DNA of 64,000 nucleotides, taken from contig NZ_FMAC01000002.1 of NCBI RefSeq assembly GCF_900094555.1, positions 248,001 through 312,000 on the forward strand, in the 5' to 3' direction. The DNA comes from Martinezella hainanensis (lineage in GTDB: Bacteria; Pseudomonadota; Alphaproteobacteria; Rhizobiales; Rhizobiaceae). The notes under the pieces are model-generated. The model had not been told where the DNA came from, ran no database searches, and saw only the letters and a program-made list of their open reading frames with translations. Positions 19,285 to 28,529 of this stretch are shown one piece after another. Positions within the stretch are counted from its first letter, which is position 1; the number at the start of each line of letters is the position of its first letter. Both the position numbers and the translations under genes were made by a program.

Positions 19285-20265
19285 TCAGATTTTCGTGTTT
19301 TGTTTGGGTGTGTCGGCATCCTTGTTCGGGGTCAGCGATATCGCCTTGCGGGTATCGTAGAGGCCGAGAACAAGGATGATGAAGAGCGGCAGCGTCAGCA
19401 CGAAGGTCATCAGGTAGCAGATGATCAGCACCGGCAGGCGCCAATCCTTGCCGCGTGTCCGGTAATGCAGCGATGCGAAGCCGGAAACGATGAAGCCCGC
19501 GCCGAAGGCACCGAGCACGGCGGCGGCGATGAGGGCCAGGACGCCACCGAAGAAGATCGCGACGATTGCCGCGAGAAAGACGAAGATCGCATTGCGGTTC
19601 ATGCGCAGCGCCGAGGGAATGTCCTCGCGCGGACGCAGATTGTGGCTCGAAGCCGCGACGATGCGGGTGGCCACATAATAGGCAGCCAGCAGCATCATGA
19701 CCCAGATCATGCCCCAGGCAATCGGGATCATGTAGAGCATCAGCGACTTCATCTTCGCGATCGCAATCGGATTGAGCTGAAGATCGGGAGATTGCTGGCT
19801 CATCGCGCCGATGTAGGCATCGACGACCTGGCCCACCAGATCGGCGCCATAGCCCATGACTGCGCCGGCGACGATGATGACGACCGCGGCGAGACCGCAC
19901 AGGTGCAGCATGATGTCGGAGAGCGGATACCAGGCCATCAGATTGTCCGGTCCGCCGAGTTCGGAGGCGGGACGCGCCAAATTGGCGAGATGGCTGAGCC
20001 ATGCGGGGATCAGCGTCAGCAGCAGGACAAACAGCCCGAAATAGATCGAGGGCCCGATGATCGTTCCGACGATGCCGGCCGCCGCGACGGCGACGATGAC
20101 GGCCATATTGCCCCAGCCGAGGCCGACGATCAGGATCGGAAGAGCGGAAAGCGCGCCGAACAAGATGAACAGCAATGGCTGCACCGTCGCGCCGTACACG
20201 AGTAGGGCGGCGGTCAGACCGGCGAGCGCGCCGATGCCAAGCTCTTTTGCGTTCAACTTTTTCAC
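19285..20265 (-). CDS. DUF2232 family membrane protein
   Basis: A 326-residue polytopic inner membrane protein with about eight hydrophobic segments. It opens [22 protein letters not shown] and includes the conserved-looking [13 protein letters not shown] loop and a basic C-terminus. Its place between rpsR and rplI is, to my knowledge, a recurrent alphaproteobacterial arrangement of the DUF2232 family. The function is unknown. It is 20 bp upstream of rplI, so the two are co-transcribed. Confidence 0.82.
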   Translation of the reverse strand: MKKLNAKELGIGALAGLTAALLVYGATVQPLLFILFGALSALPILIVGLGWGNMAVIVAVAAAGIVGTIIGPSIYFGLFVLLLTLIPAWLSHLANLARPASELGGPDNLMAWYPLSDIMLHLCGLAAVVIIVAGAVMGYGADLVGQVVDAYIGAMSQQSPDLQLNPIAIAKMKSLMLYMIPIAWGMIWVMMLLAAYYVATRIVAASSHNLRPREDIPSALRMNRNAIFVFLAAIVAIFFGGVLALIAAAVLGAFGAGFIVSGFASLHYRTRGKDWRLPVLIICYLMTFVLTLPLFIILVLGLYDTRKAISLTPNKDADTPKQNTKI

Positions 20266-20428
20266 GTCGCTGTCCTGCTTCGTATCGAGCAGTTAGAGGA
20301 TGCCTTCGCCACGCGGGCCTGAAAGCCGTCCCCAACATGGGGTTTCAAGGTTCCGATCCGCGCCCATCGCGAAAGGGAGAAGGGAAGGCATCGCTGCCTT
20401 CCCTTTATTCATTCGGCGTCAGGCGCTA

Positions 20429-20677
20429 TTAGGCGACGACGTAGGGCAGCAGGCCGAGGAAACGGGCGCGCTTGATCGCCTGGGCGAGTTCGCGCTGCTT
20501 CTTCTGGGAAACGGCCGTGATGCGGGAAGGAACGATCTTGCCGCGCTCGGAAATGTAGCGCTGCAGGAGACGGACGTCCTTGTAGTCGATGCGCGGCGCA
20601 TTGGCGCCCGAGAACGGGCAGGTCTTGCGGCGGCGATGGAACGGACGACGGACCGGTGCGGAGGAAACTTCAGACAT
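20429..20677 (-). CDS. rpsR: 30S ribosomal protein S18
   Basis: 82-residue S18. The chain contains [20 protein letters not shown] and [20 protein letters not shown], the S18 core that pairs with S6 on the platform of the small subunit. ATG 20677 was chosen because TAAGGAG lies just upstream; a TTG two codons earlier is less likely. It starts 12 bp after rpsF. Confidence 0.97.
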   Translation of the reverse strand: MSEVSSAPVRRPFHRRRKTCPFSGANAPRIDYKDVRLLQRYISERGKIVPSRITAVSQKKQRELAQAIKRARFLGLLPYVVA

Positions 20678-20689
20678 TCTCAAATCTCC

Positions 20690-21136
20690 TTATACGCGGT
20701 CTTCGCGCGGACGGCGCGGACGGTCTTCGCGGTCACCACGATCCGGGCGCGGACCACGATCGCCGAAGCTGCGCTCCGGGCGGTCGCCATCGCGGCGCGG
20801 ACGGTCGTCACGGTCGCGCTTCTGCATCATGGCCGACGGGCCGTCTTCGTGCTTTTCAACAGCGATCGTCATGTAACGCAGGACGTCTTCGCTGATGCGC
20901 ATCTGGCGTTCCATTTCCTGGATCGCAGCTGCCGGAGCATCGATGTCCATCAGGGCGTAGTGAGCCTTGCGGTTCTTCTTGATGCGGTAGGTGAGGGACT
21001 TGAGGCCCCAGTTCTCGATACGCCCGACTTTACCGCCGTGAGCTTCGATGACACCCTTGTACTGTTCTACGAGGGCGTCGACCTGCTGAGCGGAAATATC
21101 CTGTCGGGCAAGGAATACATGTTCGTAAAGAGCCAT
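20690..21136 (-). CDS. rpsF: 30S ribosomal protein S6
   Basis: 148-residue S6. The first 100 residues are the ferredoxin-like S6 core ([39 protein letters not shown]). The last 45 or so form a low-complexity tail of repeated Arg, Asp, Gly and Pro ([15 protein letters not shown] and on). S6 of other bacteria often has a charged tail, and this one is long. First gene of the ribosomal group; ATG 21136 is preceded by AAGGCAAAG. Confidence 0.96.
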   Translation of the reverse strand: MALYEHVFLARQDISAQQVDALVEQYKGVIEAHGGKVGRIENWGLKSLTYRIKKNRKAHYALMDIDAPAAAIQEMERQMRISEDVLRYMTIAVEKHEDGPSAMMQKRDRDDRPRRDGDRPERSFGDRGPRPDRGDREDRPRRPREDRV

Positions 21137-21523
21137 GACAGCTTTGCCTTTCTTGCGTTGGTCTGAACCCGATATTCGGCGGCTAAGCCTCAACGACTGC
21201 TCCTGAGAGGGTAAACCCAAGCAAGAAAAGCGTTTCCGAGACGGTCGAGAGCGGAGACACGGGAGGCTGGAACGCTTCCGTTCCGACGATTTCCTCACGG
21301 AAACCGGCCCTCCGTTCAGCCACCAGCCAGAAGACCGGGTTGCGAACAGGGCGGCTTATACGGATTTTTCTCCGAAAGGCAAGGGTGGGAGCGAAATTAT
21401 GCCGTTTTGCCCGGAAGCGGCCTCGATCCTCGGGCCAAATCGTGAGCTCCCGCCTGTCGCAGCGTTGCACCCGCCGCGCGCTCCCATATGATGAGAGGCG
21501 AATTGCAGCAATAGGGATAGTTC
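21137..21523. other. Divergent intergenic region upstream of rpsF
   Basis: This 387-bp gap between rpsF (-) and the histidine phosphatase gene (+) must carry both promoters. A perfect hairpin GGAACG/CGTTCC with a 4-nt loop lies at 21269-21284, about 130 nt upstream of rpsF, and could be part of an S6-S18 autoregulatory leader. A 95-codon open frame on the minus strand (21183-21470) shows no family features and no good ribosome site, so I do not call it. Confidence 0.5.
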
Positions 21524-22270
21524 ATGCGCATCTTTCTCGTTCGGCACGGCGAATCCCTCGGTAACATCGATGACCGGACCTACCGGCAGTTCGGTGACCA
21601 CAATGTTCCGCTGACGAAATGGGGCTATCGGCAGGTGTTGACGGCGGGGCAGGCGGTTGCTGTCTATCTGAAAGGGCTGCCATCAGCCGAATTGCGTAAA
21701 CTGAGCGTCTGGTATTCGCCCTTCCTGAGGACACGGCAGAGCAAGGATGCTTTGCTGGAGATCTTGCCGGCCGATCTCATCCAGGATGTCAGGGAGGATT
21801 ATCTGCTGCGCGAGCAGGATTTCGGGCTCTTCACCGAAATCTACGACCACGCCGAGCAGAAGCGGAAATTCCCCGACGAATTCGAGAAATGGGCGCGGCT
21901 GCGCAACAATAACGGCAAGTTCTATGCGCGCCCGCCGGACGGCGAGAGCCGTGCCGACGTCGCCCAGCGCGTCCGCCTGTTTCTGCAGACCGTCATGCAC
22001 GATGCCGAAAACGGTAAAAACAATGTCATCATCGTCGGCCACGGCGTCACCAACCGCGCCTTCGAAATGAACTTCCTGCATCATCCGGTCGATTGGTTCG
22101 AGCGCTCGGATAATCCGGGAAACGCCGATGTCACCTTGATCGAGGGGCGAAGTTCGGAGGGTTATCGCTCGATCCTGCTTCACAAGTCAGTTGATCGCGT
22201 GAAAGGGCAGGATGAGTTGCGCGAGGCCTATGGTTCGGAACTGACGATTGCGCCGAAGGCGGAGCAGTAG
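21524..22270 (+). CDS. Histidine phosphatase (phosphoglycerate mutase-like)
   Basis: 248-residue branch 1 histidine phosphatase. The phosphorylated His8 is in MRIFLVRHGESLGNI. The second Arg is in SPFLRTRQSKDALLE, the acid is near LREQDFGLF and the second His is in IIVGHGVTNRAFEM. The fold covers cofactor-dependent phosphoglycerate mutases and broad phosphatases; with its extra insert it looks like the phosphatase branch. Single gene between rpsF and a COG3904-like gene. Start is supported by AGGGATAG upstream. Confidence 0.85.
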   Translation: MRIFLVRHGESLGNIDDRTYRQFGDHNVPLTKWGYRQVLTAGQAVAVYLKGLPSAELRKLSVWYSPFLRTRQSKDALLEILPADLIQDVREDYLLREQDFGLFTEIYDHAEQKRKFPDEFEKWARLRNNNGKFYARPPDGESRADVAQRVRLFLQTVMHDAENGKNNVIIVGHGVTNRAFEMNFLHHPVDWFERSDNPGNADVTLIEGRSSEGYRSILLHKSVDRVKGQDELREAYGSELTIAPKAEQ

Positions 22271-22299
22271 ATCGCTCGCCGTTGGTTTGGGTTTTCCCG

Positions 22300-22327
22300 C
22301 TGATATATAGGCCTGCTTTTATATCAG
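22300..22327. repeat. AT-rich inverted repeat after the phosphatase gene
   Basis: CTGATATA (22300-22307) pairs with TATATCAG (22320-22327), and an alternative overlapping stem GCCTG/CAGGC can form. It could end the upstream transcript or be an operator for the downstream gene; there is no T-run after the stem. Confidence 0.4.
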
Positions 22328-22363
22328 GCGCGAGGCCCAACCTTTCGAACATGCACTGCAATC

Positions 22364-23614
22364 ATGACTTGTGAAGCAACTGGACCTATGGAATTCATGG
22401 CTTGGCTGAGATGGGGGCGGGCTGTGAGAATAGTAAGGAAAAGTTTTGCTTTGGGGGGCGTTGCTTTGGGCCTTGCCCTTCTCGGTCAGGATGCTGCGGC
22501 ACAGTTGAGCTACGACGTTCGAACCGCGGATGACGGAATTACCTATATCACGGTGAATGGCAGCTTCGAGGCCGACGATGATTTGAGCCTATTTCGCGAT
22601 AAGGCTGTTTCCAGCCATGCTATTTACGTCGGCTTCAATAGCGGCGGTGGAAATGTCTACAAAGCATTGGAACTCGGTCGGCTGATTAGATCTCTGGGGC
22701 TCAGCACACTCGCTGTAAGAAGCGCCGAATGCTCCTCAGCTTGTTCCCTGTCATTTCTTGGCGGAGTAGGTCGTTTTGCCCACCCGGGCTCGATCGGCGT
22801 TCACAAATCTTCGTTCAGCGATACAAAAGGGATGGACGTCGAGGCTGCTGTTGCAGCCGTACAGCAACAGACCGCTGATGTGATCGCCTACATGAATGAA
22901 ATGGGCGTCGATCCGGGTTTGCTGCAACTCACGCTCAAGTACGACAGAAACGATATGCGCTACCTGTCCTCGAGCGAAATGACGCAGTTTCGGGTAACGA
23001 CCGTGTCATATCAGGAGCTTCAGGAGTTCGAAGCAAAGCCGTCGTCCAACAAGGCTCCGCCGGCGAGTGCTGAAGCGCGTAAGGCAGCTCAGCCACTGAG
23101 CGAGGATTCGCCGCTTCTGCAAGTTCCAATCCCAAGAAGCGGCATTGTTCAAGACGACACAGGGGCGGCCCTGCTAAAGACCAGCCGGGACATGAGCGCC
23201 AAGACGATTGCCACTTTTCCCAATGGGAGCGAGTTGACGATCAAGAAGAGCATCGGCGACTGGTATCGTGTATCGATCGGCAAAAAGTCAGGCTATATGC
23301 GTCAGACGTCGGTGTGGGTGCGCGAATTCGAAGAAAATCGCTTTGGCAAACAATATATCGAAATAGCCGTCGATCCGTTGTTGAAGACTGCTGTACAGTT
23401 GGCCAAGGGGGAAAACCCTCCCATGGCCGTCCATTTGACCGTCCAGGGCCGGTATGCCATTACCATTAAGGACGCCTACGATAAAAATATCGCCCCGCTG
23501 GTATATCAGCACCTTATGGGGAGTAAAAAGATCCCCCTCAGTGCAATTATCACCCACGGCAACAACTACGTTCGCGAAATCTGCTGCGGCGCTCCCACCG
23601 CAACAGCCGAATAA
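22364..23614 (+). CDS. Secreted Clp-fold (COG3904-like) protein with SH3 domain
   Basis: Up to 416 residues. A signal peptide (about residues 21-46, ending GQDAAAQ) precedes a Clp/crotonase-like domain. In it GFNSGGGNVYKALELGRLIR is followed by ECSSACSLSFLGG, where the nucleophile Ser would sit between two Cys, and then by GSIGVHKSSF, a likely catalytic His. A bacterial SH3 domain follows (about 255-325: LLKTSRDMSAKTIATFPNGSELTI and WYRVSIGKKSGYM), then a 90-residue region of no known type. The true start may be GTG 22424, which gives a typical signal peptide. Codon use is less GC-biased than in neighbours. Probably a periplasmic protease-like or binding protein; unproven. Confidence 0.72.
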   Translation: MTCEATGPMEFMAWLRWGRAVRIVRKSFALGGVALGLALLGQDAAAQLSYDVRTADDGITYITVNGSFEADDDLSLFRDKAVSSHAIYVGFNSGGGNVYKALELGRLIRSLGLSTLAVRSAECSSACSLSFLGGVGRFAHPGSIGVHKSSFSDTKGMDVEAAVAAVQQQTADVIAYMNEMGVDPGLLQLTLKYDRNDMRYLSSSEMTQFRVTTVSYQELQEFEAKPSSNKAPPASAEARKAAQPLSEDSPLLQVPIPRSGIVQDDTGAALLKTSRDMSAKTIATFPNGSELTIKKSIGDWYRVSIGKKSGYMRQTSVWVREFEENRFGKQYIEIAVDPLLKTAVQLAKGENPPMAVHLTVQGRYAITIKDAYDKNIAPLVYQHLMGSKKIPLSAIITHGNNYVREICCGAPTATAE

Positions 23615-23663
23615 GCGGACAAACTTGCCCGCTTCTTCATTTTGAATCCTACCGGCGCACTCT

Positions 23664-24707
23664 TCACATCGGCATCGGATACTTGCGATGCACCTGCTCG
23701 ATCTCGGCCAATGCCTCTTCCGGTAGCGTCACATAAGCCGAGGCGATATCGGTTTCCAGCTGCGCCATCGTCGTCGCACCGATGATGACCGAAGCCATGA
23801 AGGGCTTGGTGAGGCAGTAGGCCAGTGCCAGCTTCGACGGGTCGATGCCGTATTTGGCGGCGATTTCCAGATAAGCCTTTACGGGCGGTTCCTGCAGCGG
23901 CTGCAGGCGGCCGCCGATGTCTTGGTTGATCGAGCCGCGCGAGCCGGCCGGGCGGGCGCCGCCGACATATTTCCCGGTGAGGATGCCGCCGGCAAGCGGC
24001 GAATAGGCAAGCAGGCCGACATCTTCGTGATGCGAAAGCTCGGCCAGATCAAGGTCGAAATGCCGGTAGAGCAGGTTGTATTCGTTCTGCGTGGTGGCGA
24101 CGCGCGGCAGGCCCTTCTGCTCGGCAATCGTCAGATATTTCTGGATGCCCCAGGTCGTTTCGTTCGACAGGCCGATGGCGCGGATCTTGCCGGCTTTCAC
24201 CAGCTCACCCATCGTCTCCAGGATCTCGGTGATCTCGGCGATCACCTTCTCACGATCCTGATTGAAGGGATTGTAGCGCCAGTTCTGCCGGAAATGGAAA
24301 TGGCCGCGGTTCGGCCAGTGGACCTGGTAGAGGTCGATATAATCGGTCTTCAGCCGCTTCAGGCTGGCATCAACAGCCGCATTGATATTGGCGGCATCCG
24401 GACCCTGTCCCCCGCGCAGATATTCGCGACCCGGGCCGGCGACCTTGGTGGCGAGCACGACATCCTTTCGTTTGCCGGTCTTTTCGAACCAGGTGCCGAT
24501 ATATTCTTCCGTGCGGCCTTGCGTCTCTGGGCCAACAGGCGTCGTCGGATACATTTCGGCCGTGTCGAAGAAATTGATGCCTTTGTTGACGGAATAGTCC
24601 ATCTGCTCATGCGCTTCGGCTTCGCTGTTCTGCGTGCCCCAGGTCATCGTGCCCAGGCAAATCTGCGAAACGGAAATATCGGTGCGGCCTAAATTCTTAT
24701 ATTTCAT
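23664..24707 (-). CDS. Aldo/keto reductase (Tas-like)
   Basis: 347-residue NADPH-dependent aldo-keto reductase. The tetrad is visible: Asp48 and Tyr53 in FFDTAEMYP, Lys88 in VLATKV and His130 in LYQVHWPNR. It opens MKYKNLGRTDISVSQICLGTM, as in Tas and YajO proteins. The frame is open 78 codons further upstream, but that part is not family-like, and ATG 24707 follows CAAGG. Single gene; substrate unknown. Confidence 0.9.
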   Translation of the reverse strand: MKYKNLGRTDISVSQICLGTMTWGTQNSEAEAHEQMDYSVNKGINFFDTAEMYPTTPVGPETQGRTEEYIGTWFEKTGKRKDVVLATKVAGPGREYLRGGQGPDAANINAAVDASLKRLKTDYIDLYQVHWPNRGHFHFRQNWRYNPFNQDREKVIAEITEILETMGELVKAGKIRAIGLSNETTWGIQKYLTIAEQKGLPRVATTQNEYNLLYRHFDLDLAELSHHEDVGLLAYSPLAGGILTGKYVGGARPAGSRGSINQDIGGRLQPLQEPPVKAYLEIAAKYGIDPSKLALAYCLTKPFMASVIIGATTMAQLETDIASAYVTLPEEALAEIEQVHRKYPMPM

Positions 24708-24902
24708 GGGAAAACCTTGGGGGATGGGAGAAAGCCAAAATGAATGAGGTGGCGAGAATTTAGGCCTGATCTGAGCGAGCGCAAGAAAAAAATCATTGCG
24801 CTTCGCAGCCGCAAAAGCCTGTGGCTGCAGGGCTTGCACTATTGACTCCGCCGCAAACAATGTCATTGGGAAGCAAAACGACCCCCAAAAGGACGCTTTA
24901 TA

Positions 24903-25847
24903 ATGACTGTTGCTTTCACATTTCCCGGCCAGGGCAGCCAAGCCGTCGGCATGGGCAAGGACCTTGCCGACAATTTCGCCGAAGCGCGCGCCGTCTTCGA
25001 GGAAGTCGATGAAGCGCTCGGTGAAAAGCTCTCCGACGTCATCTTCAACGGCCCGGAGGAAACGCTGACCTTAACGGCCAATGCGCAGCCGGCGTTGATG
25101 GCCGTGTCGATGGCCGTGATCCGCGTGCTACAGGCGCGTGGCCTCGATCTGAAGAGCAAGGTCGCCTATGTCGCCGGCCACTCGCTCGGTGAATATTCCG
25201 CGCTCTGTGCCGCCGGCACCTTCTCGCTTGCCGACACGGCACGCCTGCTGCGCATCCGCGGCAACGCCATGCAGGCGGCAGTGCCCGTTGGCGTCGGCGC
25301 CATGGCCGCGATCATCGGGCTCGAACATGCCGATGTCATTGCCGTCTGTGCTGAAGCATCCGCGCTCGGCGCCTGCCAGATCGCCAACGACAATGGCGGC
25401 GGCCAGATCGTCATCTCCGGCGAGAAGGCTCCGGTCGAAAAGGCGGCCGAGCTTGCGACCGCCAAGGGCGCAAAGCGCGCCATTCTGCTGCCGGTTTCCG
25501 CACCCTTCCATTCGACGCTGATGGCGCCGGCCGCAGATGCCATGCGCGAGGCGCTGGCCGGGGTTGCCAAGTCCAATCCGGTCGTGCCTGTCATCGCCAA
25601 TGTCCGGGCGGCTCCGGTCACTGATGCCGAGGAGATCGCCAAACTTCTCGTCGAGCAGGTCACCGGTCAGGTGCGCTGGCGTGAGACGGTGGAATGGTTT
25701 GCCGCCAACAATGTGACAACATTGTATGAAATTGGCGCCGGTAAGGTGCTGACGGGCCTCGCTCGTCGTATCGACAAGACGGTCAACGGCATCACCGTCA
25801 ACAATGCCGCTGATATCGACACGGCGCTCGCCGCATTGCTCGGCTGA
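24903..25847 (+). CDS. fabD: Malonyl-CoA:ACP transacylase
   Basis: Loads malonate onto acyl carrier protein for fatty acid elongation. 314 residues, beginning TFPGQGSQAVGMG. The nucleophile Ser94 is in AGHSLGEYSA, an Arg follows in LRIRGNAMQ and the His is in SAPFHSTLM. First gene of a fabD-fabG-acpP-fabF block, 25 bp before fabG. Confidence 0.96.
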   Translation: MTVAFTFPGQGSQAVGMGKDLADNFAEARAVFEEVDEALGEKLSDVIFNGPEETLTLTANAQPALMAVSMAVIRVLQARGLDLKSKVAYVAGHSLGEYSALCAAGTFSLADTARLLRIRGNAMQAAVPVGVGAMAAIIGLEHADVIAVCAEASALGACQIANDNGGGQIVISGEKAPVEKAAELATAKGAKRAILLPVSAPFHSTLMAPAADAMREALAGVAKSNPVVPVIANVRAAPVTDAEEIAKLLVEQVTGQVRWRETVEWFAANNVTTLYEIGAGKVLTGLARRIDKTVNGITVNNAADIDTALAALLG

Positions 25848-25872
25848 CATATTCAAGGAACGAGGGACACAC

Positions 25873-26610
25873 ATGCTTGATTTGACCGGCCGCAAGGCCC
25901 TGGTAACCGGTGCATCCGGTGGCATCGGCGAAGAAATTGCCCGGCTCCTGCACAAGCAGGGCGCCATCGTCGGCCTGCACGGCACGCGCGTCGAAAAGCT
26001 CGAGACGCTGGCCTCCGAACTCGGCGATCGCGTCAAGATTTTCCCGGCCAACCTGTCGGACCGCGACGAGGTCAAGGCGCTCGGCGCCAAGGCTGAGGAA
26101 GAGCTCGGCGGCGTCGATATTCTCGTGAACAATGCCGGCATCACCAAGGACGGCTTGTTCGTTCGCATGAGCGACGAGGACTGGGACGCCGTGCTGGAAG
26201 TCAACCTGACCGCCGTCTTCCGCCTGACACGCGAGCTGACCCATCCGATGATGCGCCGCCGCTATGGCCGCATCATCAACATCACCTCCGTTGTTGGCGT
26301 GACCGGCAATCCCGGCCAGGCGAACTACTGTGCCTCCAAGGCCGGCATGATCGGCTTCACCAAGTCGCTGGCGCAGGAAATCGCGACCCGCAACGTCACG
26401 GTCAACTGCGTTGCCCCCGGCTTCATCGAAAGCGCGATGACGGGCAAGCTGAACGACAAGCAGAAGGAAGCCATCATGGGCGCCATCCCCATGAAGCGCA
26501 TGGGCACGGGCGCGGAAGTCGCTTCCGCCGTCGCCTATCTCGCTTCCTCGGAAGCAAGCTACGTCACGGGTCAGACGATCCATGTCAACGGCGGCATGGC
26601 GATGATCTAA
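25873..26610 (+). CDS. fabG: 3-oxoacyl-ACP reductase
   Basis: Reduces 3-ketoacyl-ACP with NADPH. The 245-residue SDR has TGASGGIG at 12-19, NNAG, the Ser in INITSVVG and Tyr/Lys in YCASKAG. The C-terminal VTGQTIHVNGGMAM is the FabG hallmark. ATG 25873 follows AAGGAACGAGG; the longer open frame back into fabD is not used. Confidence 0.96.
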   Translation: MLDLTGRKALVTGASGGIGEEIARLLHKQGAIVGLHGTRVEKLETLASELGDRVKIFPANLSDRDEVKALGAKAEEELGGVDILVNNAGITKDGLFVRMSDEDWDAVLEVNLTAVFRLTRELTHPMMRRRYGRIINITSVVGVTGNPGQANYCASKAGMIGFTKSLAQEIATRNVTVNCVAPGFIESAMTGKLNDKQKEAIMGAIPMKRMGTGAEVASAVAYLASSEASYVTGQTIHVNGGMAMI

Positions 26611-26692
26611 AGGAATTGCTGTTGAAGGGAACTTTCCCTCCAATAGCATGTTGAGCAACCCGGAGCCGGCTATTTTCTGGCTTTGCGACGGA

Positions 26693-26708
26693 CTTAAACC
26701 GTGTTAAG
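26693..26708. promoter_or_regulatory. Inverted repeat CTTAA-N6-TTAAG upstream of acpP
   Basis: A perfect 5-bp inverted repeat with a 6-bp spacer lies in the 286-bp fabG-acpP gap, about 190 bp before acpP. That gap is long enough to hold a separate acpP promoter, which would fit the very high demand for ACP. The regulator, if any, is unknown. The rest of the gap has no gene. Confidence 0.3.
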
Positions 26709-26896
26709 CGGGCCATGACTGTGAACAGTCGTCCGGAAAATTCAGGCGGACTGGGCCACATTCAAGGCGCTGGGCCGGATCTCAATGCCGGGTTGAACGG
26801 GTTTGCCAGCGGCGTCGGAACAGATGCTGCAGGTTTGAATTAGGGTAGGGATGTCACAAGGCATTCTCATCAGGACATAAGGTCGAGGAAACCGAC

Positions 26897-27133
26897 ATGA
26901 GCGATATCGCAGAACGCGTAAAGAAAATTGTTGTTGATCATCTTGGCGTTGACGCCGACAAGGTTGTTGAAAGCGCAAGCTTCATCGACGATCTGGGTGC
27001 GGACTCGCTCGACACCGTCGAACTGGTCATGGCCTTCGAAGAAGAATTCGGCGTTGAAATTCCGGACGACGCTGCTGACTCGATCCTGACGGTCGGCGAC
27101 GCGGTAAAGTTCATTGAAAAGGCTCAGGCCTAA
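26897..27133 (+). CDS. acpP: Acyl carrier protein
   Basis: 78-residue acidic carrier of fatty acyl chains. The phosphopantetheine attachment is Ser37 in [19 protein letters not shown]. It starts [18 protein letters not shown], as in alphaproteobacterial AcpP, and follows GAGGAAACCGAC. Two strong hairpins follow it before fabF, so much of the acpP message may end there. Confidence 0.97.
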   Translation: MSDIAERVKKIVVDHLGVDADKVVESASFIDDLGADSLDTVELVMAFEEEFGVEIPDDAADSILTVGDAVKFIEKAQA

Positions 27134-27152
27134 TCTTTCGCGCTTTTTGAAG

Positions 27153-27197
27153 GGGCGGGCTGAAGAGTCCGCCCTATTTCGTCCGGCGAAGCCGGAC
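27153..27197 (+). terminator. Double hairpin between acpP and fabF
   Basis: The first hairpin pairs GGGCGGGCT (27153-27161) with AGTCCGCCC (27166-27174) around a GAAG loop and is followed by TATTTC. The second, GTCCGGC/GCCGGAC with a GAA loop, follows at 27181-27197. Together they would end or protect the short acpP transcript and lower fabF expression. Confidence 0.6.
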
Positions 27198-27247
27198 GAA
27201 GCAAGTTCATACGCATATCATCATAAAAAGACGGGGGTCTGCGGGCG

Positions 27248-28510
27248 ATGAGACGTGTCGTTATCACGGGTACCGGCATGGTATCACCTTTGGGCTGTGG
27301 CACTGAGGTGTCCTGGACGCGTTTGCTCGCTGGGCACAATGGCGCACGCCTCGTGACCGAATTCGAGGTCGAAGATCTCGCGGCAAAGATTGCCTGCCGC
27401 ATCCCTGTCGGCGATGGCACCGACGGCACCTTCAATGCCGACGATTGGATGGAGCCGAAGGAACAGCGCAAGGTCGATCCCTTCATCATCTATGGCATGG
27501 CAGCCGCCGATATGGCGCTGGCCGATGCACGCTGGCATCCGGAAACGGATGAGGATCAGATTGCAACGGGCGTCATGATCGGCTCGGGCATCGGTGGCCT
27601 CGAAGGCATCGTCGAAGCCGGCTATACGCTGCGCGACAAGGGTCCGCGCCGCATTTCGCCCTTCTTCATCCCCGGTCGCCTCATCAATCTCGTGTCCGGC
27701 CAGGTTTCGATCCGTCACAAGCTGCGCGGCCCGAACCATGCGGTCGTCACCGCATGCTCGACCGGTGCACACGCGATCGGCGATGCCGCCCGCCTGATCA
27801 TGCTCGGCGATGCCGATGTCATGGTGGCAGGTGGCGCCGAAGCCCCGGTCTGCCGTATCTCGCTCGCGGGCTTTGCCGCCTGCAAGGCGCTGTCGACGGA
27901 CTACAACGATACGCCGCAGAAGGCCTCGCGCCCCTATGACCGCGATCGTGACGGCTTCGTCATGGGCGAGGGTGCCGGTGTCGTCGTTCTCGAAGAGCTG
28001 GAACATGCCAAGGCGCGCGGCGCCAAGATTTACGCCGAAGTCGTCGGCTACGGTCTCTCGGGCGATGCGCATCACATCACCGCTCCGTCGGAGGACGGCG
28101 AAGGTGCTTTCCGCTGCATGACCTCCGCGCTGAAGCGCGCCGGCCTGACCCCGGCCGATATCGATTACATCAATGCCCATGGCACATCGACCATGGCCGA
28201 TACGATCGAGCTTGGCGCTGTCGAGCGGCTGGTCGGGGATGCCGCGCCGAGGATTTCCATGTCGTCCACCAAGTCGGCGACCGGCCATCTTCTCGGCGCC
28301 GCTGGCGCCATCGAAGCGATCTTCGCAACGCTCGCCATTCGCGACAATATCGCCCCGCCGACGCTCAATCTGGATAATCCGGAGCGCGAGACCGCCATCG
28401 ATCTCGTTCCGCACAAGGCCCGCAAGCGCGAAATCAACGTCGCGCTGTCGAACTCCTTCGGCTTCGGCGGCACGAATGCGTCGCTTGTCCTGCGCCGCTA
28501 TGAGGCTTAA
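27248..28510 (+). CDS. fabF: 3-oxoacyl-ACP synthase II
   Basis: Condensing enzyme that elongates acyl-ACP with malonyl-ACP. 420 residues; Cys170 in VTACSTGAHAIGDA, His in NAHGTSTMADT and His in KSATGHLLGAAGA form the Cys-His-His triad, with the C-terminal NSFGFGGTNASLVL. Full length and typical of FabF. Preceded by acpP and followed by mltG. Confidence 0.96.
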   Translation: MRRVVITGTGMVSPLGCGTEVSWTRLLAGHNGARLVTEFEVEDLAAKIACRIPVGDGTDGTFNADDWMEPKEQRKVDPFIIYGMAAADMALADARWHPETDEDQIATGVMIGSGIGGLEGIVEAGYTLRDKGPRRISPFFIPGRLINLVSGQVSIRHKLRGPNHAVVTACSTGAHAIGDAARLIMLGDADVMVAGGAEAPVCRISLAGFAACKALSTDYNDTPQKASRPYDRDRDGFVMGEGAGVVVLEELEHAKARGAKIYAEVVGYGLSGDAHHITAPSEDGEGAFRCMTSALKRAGLTPADIDYINAHGTSTMADTIELGAVERLVGDAAPRISMSSTKSATGHLLGAAGAIEAIFATLAIRDNIAPPTLNLDNPERETAIDLVPHKARKREINVALSNSFGFGGTNASLVLRRYEA

Positions 28511-28529
28511 TAACAACGCGTAACTGTTG

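Noticed and set aside
18686..20338. A single 550-codon frame covering rplI and the DUF2232 gene
   Set aside because: Only its last 192 codons are protein-like (L9). The upstream part overlaps the DUF2232 gene in another frame.
21183..21470. A 95-codon minus-strand frame upstream of rpsF
   Set aside because: No motif, no good ribosome site, and it lies where the rpsF promoter and leader are expected.
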